Origin: Ensifer sp. BR816
GTDB lineage: Bacteria; Pseudomonadota; Alphaproteobacteria; Rhizobiales; Rhizobiaceae
Assembly: GCF_000378985.1 (NCBI RefSeq)
Contig: NZ_KB905370.1
Coordinates: forward strand, 3,431,342-3,495,341
Direction of reading: 5' to 3'
DNA: 64,000 nucleotides
Under the pieces are notes generated by a model. It saw nothing but the letters and a program-made list of their open reading frames with translations. It searched no databases and was not told where the DNA came from. Below, one piece after another: positions 24,917 through 33,296 of this stretch (the first letter of the stretch is position 1; each line of letters opens with the position of its first letter). The translations under genes and the position numbers were made by a program.

Positions 24917-26422
24917 TCAATCTCCGACATTGAACATTTCGGCCGGGTCGGGCAGCGCGGTGTCCGAGCGCAAAAGCAATCGCACGGCGTCCTGCAGGAT
25001 GAAAGGAGGAGACATCTGCGAGGCGAGTTCGATAACCCGCGCCTGCAGTTTCTGGACCATTTCGGGGTTCTGATCGGCAAGGTTTGTGGTTTCGGACGTA
25101 TCCTTCGAAAGATCGAAGAGTTCGACTTTCGGCGGCAACGTCGCCTTCCACAGAAGCTTCCAATCGCCCTGGCGCACGGCGGCCGTCATTGGTTCGATGT
25201 TGTAGACGATCTCGGTGCGTGGCGATGGCTTTCCCTCGCCAAGCATCGGCCACATGTCCACCCCGTCCAGCGGTTTGTTCTTGCCGAGCTCAGCGCCGGC
25301 CAGAGCCGCCAAGGTCGGGTACATGTCGACGACATGCATCATTCCGTCGGCAGTGCCAGGCTCGATCTTTCCCGGCCAGTTGACCAGGCCAACGACGCGC
25401 GTGCCTCCCTCATAGGTTGTCCCCTTGCCCTCCCGGTAAGGACCGTTGTCGGCCGGAAGCTTGCCCTTGACATCGCTTTCCCCCGCAAAGAACGCGTTGA
25501 CCACGCCGCCATTGTCGCTGTGAAAGACAATGAGCGTATTCTCGCGCATGCCGCGCTTTTCGAGAGCTTCGACGACTCTGCCGATGCCATCGTCCATCAC
25601 CGAGATCATCGCGGCATAGTTTCGCCGGCTCTCGTCGGCGATGTGGCTGTTGCGTTCAAGATATTCCTTCGGCGCCTGGAAGGGCGTATGCGGCGCCGTG
25701 AAGGCCAGATACAGGAACAGAGGTTTCGACTGATCGTGCTCGTTGATCACTCGCACGGCTTCGGTAGCGAACAGGACGTTGTCAAATCCTTCCTCCTCAA
25801 TGGCGTTGTTGTCCCGGTACCAGTCCGCGTTGCCGTTTGCCGACTTATGCGTGAAGTGATCGATCTCGCCAAGCAGAGCGCCATAGAATGAATCGAATCC
25901 GCGCTGACGCGGCCAGAATGCCGCCTTGGCGTGACCGAGGTGCCACTTGCCGCTTGCGGCAGTGGCATAGCCTGCCTCCTTCAGCATTTCCGGCAAGAGA
26001 TAGTCGTCGAGCGCCAGGCCGTAGGTGCCGCCCTGGGGAATGACGGCGGTCTGCATGCCGTAGCGGAACGGGTAACGGCCCGTCATGAACGCCGCCCGGG
26101 TAGGCGTGCACATGGGCTGGGCGTAGTATTGCTCAAGCCGGGCGCCTTTTTCTGCCAGTTCGTCGATGTTTGGCGTCTTTATGTCAGAGCCGTGAAATCC
26201 GACATCCTTCCAGCCCAGATCATCGGCCAGGATAATAACAATGTTCGGCTTCGCCGACTGTGCCAGCGCGGCAGCTCCGGAAGCAAGCGCGGCGGCCAAT
26301 CCGCACACGCCAATCCTGCCAGCGAATTGCGCCGCCGCCAGCGAACCGCCAGTCGTGAGCATTGCCCGGCGCGTAAACCCTTTTGGGCCGATATGACCGA
26401 CCTCGTTATCAGCGTTCTCCAT
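24917..26422 (-). CDS. Cys-type arylsulfatase-like sulfatase, exported
   Basis: The 501-residue protein carries KPNIVIILADDLGWKD (metal-binding Asp pair) and the sulfatase signature CTPTR, whose Cys105 would become formylglycine. An N-terminal export signal with a Tat-like TRRAMLTTGG and a hydrophobic stretch to about residue 55 sends it to the periplasm. The frame is open to 26566; ATG 26422 is preferred because GGGGGAG lies about nine bases before it. The maturation enzyme is the next gene. The sulfate ester substrate is unknown. Confidence 0.9.
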   Translation of the reverse strand: MENADNEVGHIGPKGFTRRAMLTTGGSLAAAQFAGRIGVCGLAAALASGAAALAQSAKPNIVIILADDLGWKDVGFHGSDIKTPNIDELAEKGARLEQYYAQPMCTPTRAAFMTGRYPFRYGMQTAVIPQGGTYGLALDDYLLPEMLKEAGYATAASGKWHLGHAKAAFWPRQRGFDSFYGALLGEIDHFTHKSANGNADWYRDNNAIEEEGFDNVLFATEAVRVINEHDQSKPLFLYLAFTAPHTPFQAPKEYLERNSHIADESRRNYAAMISVMDDGIGRVVEALEKRGMRENTLIVFHSDNGGVVNAFFAGESDVKGKLPADNGPYREGKGTTYEGGTRVVGLVNWPGKIEPGTADGMMHVVDMYPTLAALAGAELGKNKPLDGVDMWPMLGEGKPSPRTEIVYNIEPMTAAVRQGDWKLLWKATLPPKVELFDLSKDTSETTNLADQNPEMVQKLQARVIELASQMSPPFILQDAVRLLLRSDTALPDPAEMFNVGD

Positions 26423-26802
26423 CAGTTCTGTCTCCCCCTTGCTCACCGGTGTGTCCGGCATTTCGCGCAAGAACAGTTGGTTGATGATCATCACCCGCCA
26501 ACGTATGGCTGTGCCAATACCCAAAGTAGAAATTCCGGGCTGGCGAGCATCCAAAATGCCCCTCACCCCTCTCTGTATCGATGCCCCTTGCTACCCGGCA
26601 TATGCGCCCCAGCCTTCAGACCTCAGGCTTCCCGAAGCTGACCCAGAACGCACCGCAACTCGCTACAGCGATTATTGCGCGCTTGAAAAGACGCGCGGCG
26701 CCATAGAAGGACGCCGCTGCCAGCTTCCTCCACGGAGTCACGCTCGCGCCAATCACGCGCAGTTTCAACTAACCTTATAGGATGACCGTATAGGATGACC
26801 GG
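26423..26802. other. Intergenic region upstream of the sulfatase
   Basis: About 380 bp between the sulfatase start and the frameshifted barrel gene. It probably holds the sulfatase promoter. No FixK-type box or hairpin was seen. Confidence 0.4.
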
Positions 26803-27593
26803 CTAAAAACGGACTACCAGACCGAGCATCGGACCCTGCTGCACGACGTCGAACACAAATCCATCCTTGCTGTAGTCCACGCCCAGGGCGCGGTATCCAG
26901 CCACGGCTGAAACCGTGTCGCCGACGCGGTAACCGATCGCCGCGGCGACATCCCAGTCGAGGTCGGCGCCGCCGGCGCCGACAAGGCCCCATCCGGTCAG
27001 GTAGATTTCAGGCGTGAGCGAATAGGTGCCGCGCAAGCCGGCCAGCCCGTCCACCCAGGTTGCGTCATCCGTTCTGGAAACCCCGTCGAGAAGACCGCCG
27101 CTGAAGGAGAGCTCGCTTTCGACGGACCAGACGCGCAGGCCGGCCGCAATATATACGCGCGCGGCGCTATCTTCGTAGATCGCGTATCCGGCCCCGAGGA
27201 AGCCGGCGAAGATCTCGGACGAGAGCTCGACATCGTCGGCAAGGATGCCTCTCGACGTGCCGCCCTGGCCCGAAATCTTCGTATACATCACATCGGCGAA
27301 GATGCTGTATGGTCCGTATCGGGCTTCCCCGATCGCCATCGCGCCGAAATCGAGTTGATCGAAGATGTCGCTGAAGCTCGCATCGACATGGGCCGCAGGC
27401 AATCCGAACTGCGCGACGTCGCCCGAAAGCCCGCCGCCCAGAAATAGGGCGCGAAGGAGAACGTCCAGCCGCTTTCGGTCGTGGTTTGTTGAACCTGTGG
27501 CGTCATCGGTGAATAGATGTCGGCGGCCGTGGTGCTGCCGGCAATGAGGAGCCCTCCGGCGGTTGCCAGGCCTCTAATCAGGCAAGATCTCAT
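26803..27593 (-). pseudogene. Frameshifted outer-membrane beta-barrel-like protein
   Basis: The start (ATG 27593, preceded by GGGGGAAAA) encodes a signal peptide (MRSCLIRGLATAGGLL...) and the barrel-like SGWTFSFAPYFWAAG. Around 27430-27440 the frame must shift by one base to continue as LSGDVAQFGLPAAHVDAS and on to the C-terminal VVRF, a typical terminal aromatic residue of outer-membrane barrels. The break is in a G/C-rich run (GGCGGCGGGC), so a sequencing error or a true one-base deletion are both possible. If repaired, the product would be about 263 residues. Confidence 0.7.
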
Positions 27594-27933
27594 TTTTCCC
27601 CCTACGTTCGCCGGCGCTGCTTCGATTCCGCTCTCCATGTGATCATGATCGAGCGCCGTGGTTTGACCAAGAACTTTTTACACCCTTCGTTAGATGCCTC
27701 TACAGGGCACAATTTTCGGTGATGGCCCTGACCTTGCCCGCAGATGCCTTCAGTGAGCTCCATCCTCGGTTGTTCTCATATGAGCTAACTGCCTCCGGTA
27801 TTAGTACAACTATCCTGAGTTTCCTTTTTTAACTACAATTCGCCTGTCACGTAGCCGCCAGCAGCTATGTGCACAGGGGGTACATCAACAGGTCCGTTCG
27901 CATTTCACCTGATCTCAACAACAGGAGGACGCT
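27594..27933. other. Divergent intergenic region
   Basis: About 340 bp between the frameshifted barrel gene and the DUF1254 gene, more AT-rich than its surroundings (27660-27860). It presumably holds both promoters; no operator was recognised. Confidence 0.4.
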
Positions 27934-29418
27934 ATGCGTGCACTGGCGAATGATGACAGAAACCAGTTCTGCAAACTGAGGCCGGCCGCTTCTCTCGCTC
28001 TTGGCCTCGCGGCCTTTTCGATCGGCGCGGCAGATGCGAACGCCATCACCGAAGAGGAAGCGCACGTAATCGGTGTGGACGCGTACGTTTATTTCTATCC
28101 ACTGCTATCGATGGACATCACCCGGAAGCAATTGACCAACGTCGAAGCCAAGAAAGGTGCGATCGGCGGCCCGCCCAATCAGTTCAACAACATCCGAGAG
28201 TTCCCTCCGGCAGACATGAAGGTGGTGGTCCGGCCGAATTTCGACACGCTGTATTCGAGCGCCTGGCTTGATCTAACGAAAGAACCGGTCGTGGTTTCGG
28301 CGCCCGACACCGGTGGACGCTTCTACCTGCTGCCCATGCTCGACATGTGGACGGATGTGTTTGCGGCACCGGGCTGGCGGACCACCGGAACCGCGGCCGG
28401 CCATTTCCTGATTGCCCCGCCCGGCTGGCAGCCCGAACTCCGTGAGGGCTTCGATGAATTCAAGCTGCCGGAAGGAACGCAAAGGATCGATGCACCCACG
28501 CCCTATGTCTGGATCATCGGACGGACGAAGACCGACGGACCGCCCGACTATGACGCCGTTCGCAAGATCCAGGATGGTTATACGGTCACATCGCTCTCCG
28601 AGTGGGGCAAGGAGCTAAAACCGGCTGAGGTGAAAATCGACCCGTCCGTGGACATGAAGACGCCACCCAAGACCCAGGTCGACACCGCCTCGGCCGGAGC
28701 CTATTTCGCCTACGCCGCCGAGCTCCTGAAACTCCATCCGCCGCACATCACCGACCAGCCCATCATTGCCCGAATGAAGCGGATCGGCATCGAGCCGGGC
28801 AAGAGCTTCGATCTTTCCAAGGCAGACGCGATCGTCCAGAAGGCGCTCGAGACGGTCCCGCAGGACGCTCAGGCGCTCATGACCTGGAAGGTGAAGACCA
28901 TGGCACGTGTCGCCAATGGCTGGTCGATGAATACCGACACAATGGGTGCCTATGGCAATTACTACTTGAAGCGTGCAATCGTTGCGCAGCAGGGTCTCGG
29001 CGCCAACCTGCCTGAGGACGCCATCTATCCGCTCAATCTTGCGGACGAAAACGGCCACCCGCTCGACGGCGGAAACAACTACACGATCCACTTCGACAAG
29101 GATCAAATTCCGCCGGCCCAAGCCTTCTGGTCTGTGACGCTGTATGATGACAAGGGGTTTCAGGTCGCCAATTCCATCAACCGCTTCGCGGTCAGTAGCT
29201 GGATGCCGTTCAAGTACAACGCCGACGGCTCGCTCGATCTCTATTTCCAGCACGAGAGCCCCGGCAAGGACAAGGAATGGAACTGGCTGCCCGCGCCCGA
29301 AGGACCGTACAACCTGACCATGCGGCTCTACGCCCCCAAGCCCGATGCTCTCACGGGCAAGTGGAACCCGCCGCCGGTCACGAAGTCCAGCGCGGCATCT
29401 CCGCTCGCGGCGCAATGA
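27934..29418 (+). CDS. Exported DUF1254/DUF1214 protein
   Basis: The 494-residue protein has a signal-like N terminus (hydrophobic about 18-36, ending ADANA), then a DUF1254 domain (about 60-190, with YVYFYPLLSMD and PNFDTLYSSAWLDL) and a C-terminal DUF1214 domain (about 360-475, with FWSVTLYDDKGFQVAN). The family is common in proteobacteria and its biochemical role is unknown. AGGAGG before the ATG supports the start. It stands alone between divergent and convergent neighbours. Confidence 0.9.
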   Translation: MRALANDDRNQFCKLRPAASLALGLAAFSIGAADANAITEEEAHVIGVDAYVYFYPLLSMDITRKQLTNVEAKKGAIGGPPNQFNNIREFPPADMKVVVRPNFDTLYSSAWLDLTKEPVVVSAPDTGGRFYLLPMLDMWTDVFAAPGWRTTGTAAGHFLIAPPGWQPELREGFDEFKLPEGTQRIDAPTPYVWIIGRTKTDGPPDYDAVRKIQDGYTVTSLSEWGKELKPAEVKIDPSVDMKTPPKTQVDTASAGAYFAYAAELLKLHPPHITDQPIIARMKRIGIEPGKSFDLSKADAIVQKALETVPQDAQALMTWKVKTMARVANGWSMNTDTMGAYGNYYLKRAIVAQQGLGANLPEDAIYPLNLADENGHPLDGGNNYTIHFDKDQIPPAQAFWSVTLYDDKGFQVANSINRFAVSSWMPFKYNADGSLDLYFQHESPGKDKEWNWLPAPEGPYNLTMRLYAPKPDALTGKWNPPPVTKSSAASPLAAQ

Positions 29419-30020
29419 CCGAAATTGAGAACGTGAAACGCATTGTGTTGCGTGCATAGTGTTACGCCAAGGAGGCCGGCTTTCGTCGACGTCCTTGGCG
29501 GACGTACAGGGTCCCTTAGCGGGTTAGAACTGGGACTTCGATTCTCGCGGCGTCAGCTTCTGGAACGCAATGAAGCCTTCTGCGGAGCGGCTCCCGAACT
29601 TCCGCTCCCCACCCTCTCGCGACGGATGGGAACCGGAAAGATCATCCCCCCCGCGACGCTGATGAAGGCGAATTCTCGACCCGAAGCGGCCACTGCTGGT
29701 CGATGGCGCAAAGGTCCGTAGTGGCTGGCGTTTCGGGTCGTTCCACCCGAGCCAGCCAGCCGGATACCACATCCGGCGGAGAAGCCCATCGCGGCGAAGG
29801 AATCGATGGTAGAGGCCTACCCCCCCCTCTGGGATACCAGCAGGCCGACGATCAAGAAGCCGCCTATGTCATAGGCAGTCCTTGGAGAATATCCAGTGAA
29901 GTTCGGCAAGATTGTGCCGGGACCGCCCATAGAAGAACCGGCTGCTGCCCGCGGGGGTTTATGTTCCCGCTTGAGCACACGAAATCCGTGCTGCGCACGT
30001 CGGCCTGGAACCGGCGAGCA
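29419..30020. other. Intergenic region, about 600 bp, no gene supported
   Basis: Short frames on both strands lack family features. A weak stem (GCCAAGGA / TCCTTGGC, 29466-29499) after the DUF1254 gene may act in termination. Nothing else was recognised. Confidence 0.4.
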
Positions 30021-30827
30021 CTATAGTTCCCGTGCTGCGTAGAGGCATCGGATCATGTCGCTGGCAAACGTCTGCATCCGCGCCCTTGCCGATTCCGCGC
30101 TTTCGCGTTCCGCGAGGTCGAGATAACAGTCGAGCAGGAACTCGCAGAGAGGCACCAGCCGTCCCGGCACGTTCTCCGAAACGTGATCCAGGAGAGGCGT
30201 TACGCCAGGAGGATCTTCCGACAGAGCAGCAGCCCGCTCGAGCGCCTCGTTGGCCAAGCCGGCCAGCCGCCCCGAGTGTTCGCCTAGCAGATCCGAGAGC
30301 CGCCTCTCGAGCGCCGGAAGGTCGCCTCTGACGGAACCGGATTCGCCGCGGCGCAGTTCGTGAAATGCCCGACGCCGCTCGCGACGCAGCGTGGCGACGT
30401 GGCCCAGCTCCTCCCTTGCCAGCCGCTCGGCAGCCTGCCTGATTTCGTCGGAAGGCGCGTGCGCCGCCGCATATGTCCAGAAGACAAAGGCCCGCTCCTC
30501 GTTGCGGACCGCCATGGAAAAGGCGCGGTACGACGTCAGCAGCTCCGGAGCGACAACCCCTGCCCCCTCGTCGTCGAAGAGCGGTTCAGCAAGATTGACG
30601 GGCTCCGCCGCCCGGTCACCAAGCCATTCGTCCACCTTTCCGAGATGTCCCCTTTCTTCCGCGACAAGACGCTCGAACACGGCTGCGAGGTCGGGGCGGC
30701 TTTCGGCCCGCATCCGGGCCGCCAGGGCGACATAGCCATCCACGGCCTCCTGCTCCATCGCTCGGGCAAACGACAGCAGTTCGCTCATCGAAGCCATTAC
30801 CCATGGCTCGCTTCCTCTTTCCGGCAT
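30021..30827 (-). CDS. Ferritin-like/rubrerythrin-related protein
   Basis: The 268-residue, mostly helical protein has ferritin-fold metal-ligand patterns: AMEQEAVDGY, AEERGHL, NEERAFVFW and REELGHVATL, about as expected for a four-helix di-iron site within residues 15-160. The C-terminal 100 residues are helical and of unknown role. GGAGGAGAGG before the ATG supports the start. It is divergent from nosR, and the FixK-type box at 30907 lies between, about 86 bp from its start. A role in iron or peroxide handling under low oxygen is inferred. Confidence 0.75.
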   Translation of the reverse strand: MPERGSEPWVMASMSELLSFARAMEQEAVDGYVALAARMRAESRPDLAAVFERLVAEERGHLGKVDEWLGDRAAEPVNLAEPLFDDEGAGVVAPELLTSYRAFSMAVRNEERAFVFWTYAAAHAPSDEIRQAAERLAREELGHVATLRRERRRAFHELRRGESGSVRGDLPALERRLSDLLGEHSGRLAGLANEALERAAALSEDPPGVTPLLDHVSENVPGRLVPLCEFLLDCYLDLAERESAESARARMQTFASDMIRCLYAAREL

Positions 30828-30906
30828 GACCTCTCCTCCGGTTTGGCACGCGCAAGTTGTGCTTTGTGGTTCTGGTTCTCTGGACCTCAGACAGATTGGC
30901 CCTAGT

Positions 30907-30920
30907 TGAGTTTAATCAAG
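30907..30920. promoter_or_regulatory. FixK/FNR-type box TTGAGTTTAATCAA in the nosR promoter
   Basis: Exact TTGA-N6-TCAA between the divergent ferritin-like gene and nosR, about 87 bp from each start. FixK/FNR control of nos genes is well established in rhizobia. Confidence 0.75.
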
Positions 30921-30921
30921 T

Positions 30922-30935
30922 TGATTTGGCGCAAA
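30922..30935 (+). promoter_or_regulatory. NnrR-like box TTGATTTGGCGCAA
   Basis: A TTG-N8-CAA site with the right half GCGCAA, one base after the FixK box. It resembles the alphaproteobacterial NnrR consensus TTG(C)G-N4-CGCAA on its right side only. Nitric-oxide control of nos through it is inferred. Confidence 0.4.
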
Positions 30936-31000
30936 GAAAATCATTTCCAGCCGTGTGAAATGGCTGCAATGCAGTGGCCAACCGCGGCCCAGGAAAACCG

Positions 31001-33271
31001 ATGTACCAGGCAGCGACCGATAAGATGCAAGTGCAACGCCTTCTCCGCGCGGTCATCGTTTTCTTTGTAGCGATGTTGCTCGCCTTTCCCAGCATGGCCG
31101 CGGGTCAACTGTCCACCTATCTGCAAAAGGTGCAGCCGGAGGAGATATTTCCGGGCGCGACCCGTTTCGGCGATGTGACCGGCGATCCGCCGATCGCGCC
31201 AGTCTTCCGCGGCGACAGCCTGCTGGGCTACGCCTATCTCAATTCGGATGTCACGAGTTCCGTCGGCTATTCCGGCAAGCCCATCCATATCGTCGTTGGA
31301 ATCGGTTCCAAGGGCGTCGTGCATGGGCTGAAGCTGGTCGATCACAAGGAGCCTATCGTTCTCATCGGCATTCCGGAAGCCAAGGTCGTCGCCTCGGTCA
31401 ACGCGCTGATCGGAAAGGACCTCGGACGCGTCTCGGCGGGGACTGAGCGGCCGCCGCAAGTCGACATCGTCAGCGGAGCCACGGTGACCGTCCTCGTCAT
31501 GGGCGACAGCGTCGTCCGCTCCGCCGTCAAGCTGATCCGCAGCAACAGGCTCGGCGCGGACGCCGCGGCGCAGGCCGGATCCTCCGCCCAGTTGCGGAAG
31601 GTCGATCTCAACAAGACGGACACGAGCGACTGGCAGACGCTGATCGGCAACGGCTCGGTGAGAAGCCTGCGGCTGACGGTCGGCGAGGTGTCGGAGGCAT
31701 TCCGGCAGGCTGGGCAAACGGGCGCTGCCGGCCGGCCCGAGACGCACGGACCCGGCGACCGGTTCATCGATCTCTACATCGCTCCGGTGAGCGTGCCGGC
31801 GATCGGAAGGTCGCTGCTCGGCGACGCCCGCTACGAGCAGATGCGCGCCAAGCTGAAACCTGGAGAAGAGGCGATCGTCGTGGCAGGAGACGGGGCCTAC
31901 TCGTTCAAGGGGTCGGGCTACGTCCGTGGCGGCATCTTCGACCGCATCGAACTGCTTCAGGACGGCCAGGGACTGCGCTTCCGCGACCGTTATCATACAA
32001 GGCTGCCGGCGCTCGCAGCACCTGGCGCGCCTCGCCTCCGCGAAATTGCCCTGTTCGTGGTTCCGGCCGAATTTGGTTTCGACGTGACCGCGCCCTGGGA
32101 ACTGCAGTTGCTGGTCCAGCGCAGCGCCGGCGGGCGCGACAAGGCCGTGCTGCCATACAATCTGGGCTACACCCTCCCCGACGCCTATGTGACTGTCGAG
32201 GCTGCACCCGCGCCGTCGCCGGTCGAACCAAGCGTCGCCGAACAGGCGACTCCCGCCGAGCCGCTCCCGGAAGGGCAGCCCCTCTGGATGAAGATGTGGG
32301 ACATGAACCGCGTGACGGTGGCCGTCACGATCGCGGCCGTGCTTGTCCTCACGCTGATCTTCTTCTTCCAGGACTGGCTCGTGAAGCGGCCGGCACTGTT
32401 TGCCTGGGTGAGGCGCAGCTACCTGCTCTTCACGCTCGTGTGGCTTGGCTGGTACGCCAACGCCCAGCTCTCGGTCGTCAACGTACTGACCTTCTTCAAC
32501 TCTCTGGTCACGGGCTTCCATTGGGAGTTCTTCCTGTCGGCGCCGCTGGTGTTCCTTCTGTGGGGGAGCGTTGCCGCCGCGCTGCTGTTCTGGGGACGCG
32601 GCCCCTTCTGCGGCTGGCTATGTCCGTTTGGTGCGCTGCAGGAACTGACCAACAATGTGGCGCGATGGCTGAAGGTGCCGCAGGTCCGAGTGCCCTGGGG
32701 GCTGCATGAACGGCTCTGGCCGATTAAATACATCATCTTCCTTGGCCTGTTCGGGCTGTCGCTCTACTCGCTGGCGCTGGCCGAAGTGTTTTCGGAAGTG
32801 GAGCCGTTCAAGACGGCGATCATCCTGAAGTTCGCGCGCGAATGGCCTTTCGTTCTCTTTGCGCTCACCGTGCTCTCCGCCGGCCTGTTCATCGAGCGGT
32901 TCTACTGCCGTTACCTGTGCCCGTTGGGTGCCGCGCTCGCCATACCCGGACGGATCCGCATGTTCGAGTGGCTGAAGCGGTGGCCGGAATGCGGCTCGCC
33001 CTGCCAGCGCTGCGCGAAGGAATGCCCGGTCCAGTCGATCCACCCGGAGGGCGGCATCAATGTCAACGAATGCATCTACTGCATGCACTGCCAGGAGCTT
33101 TATCACGACGATCAGCGCTGTCCGCACATGATCCAGGTGCGGCTGAAACGCGAGAAGTTCATGGCGCTTTCCACCCCGGTCTCGCGGGGGGAAGTGCCGG
33201 CGAAGACCGCCGTGACCCACAAGGGCGTCCCGATCAGGAAACCTGAGCCGGCGCCTGAAAATCCCGTCTGA
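31001..33271 (+). CDS. nosR: NosR, membrane flavo-iron-sulfur protein for nitrous oxide reduction
   Basis: The 756-residue protein has an N-terminal signal, a periplasmic FMN-binding domain (about 90-200, with the SGATVT attachment motif), about six membrane segments (from about 440) and CPFGALQE and CRYLCPLGA cysteine loops. Two 4Fe-4S clusters follow near the C terminus (CQRCAKECPVQSI; CIYCMHCQ). NosR passes quinol electrons to NosZ and is needed for its expression. An in-frame GTG at 30974 exists; ATG 31001 is preferred with AGGA upstream. It is the first gene of nosRZDFYLX. Confidence 0.95.
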   Translation: MYQAATDKMQVQRLLRAVIVFFVAMLLAFPSMAAGQLSTYLQKVQPEEIFPGATRFGDVTGDPPIAPVFRGDSLLGYAYLNSDVTSSVGYSGKPIHIVVGIGSKGVVHGLKLVDHKEPIVLIGIPEAKVVASVNALIGKDLGRVSAGTERPPQVDIVSGATVTVLVMGDSVVRSAVKLIRSNRLGADAAAQAGSSAQLRKVDLNKTDTSDWQTLIGNGSVRSLRLTVGEVSEAFRQAGQTGAAGRPETHGPGDRFIDLYIAPVSVPAIGRSLLGDARYEQMRAKLKPGEEAIVVAGDGAYSFKGSGYVRGGIFDRIELLQDGQGLRFRDRYHTRLPALAAPGAPRLREIALFVVPAEFGFDVTAPWELQLLVQRSAGGRDKAVLPYNLGYTLPDAYVTVEAAPAPSPVEPSVAEQATPAEPLPEGQPLWMKMWDMNRVTVAVTIAAVLVLTLIFFFQDWLVKRPALFAWVRRSYLLFTLVWLGWYANAQLSVVNVLTFFNSLVTGFHWEFFLSAPLVFLLWGSVAAALLFWGRGPFCGWLCPFGALQELTNNVARWLKVPQVRVPWGLHERLWPIKYIIFLGLFGLSLYSLALAEVFSEVEPFKTAIILKFAREWPFVLFALTVLSAGLFIERFYCRYLCPLGAALAIPGRIRMFEWLKRWPECGSPCQRCAKECPVQSIHPEGGINVNECIYCMHCQELYHDDQRCPHMIQVRLKREKFMALSTPVSRGEVPAKTAVTHKGVPIRKPEPAPENPV

Positions 33272-33296
33272 CGCCAACACTTAAAGGAGAGGCACA

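Noticed and set aside
29466-29499. Stem GCCAAGGA/TCCTTGGC as a terminator of the DUF1254 gene
   Set aside because: The loop is long (18 bases) and no T tract follows; it is mentioned only within the intergenic entry.
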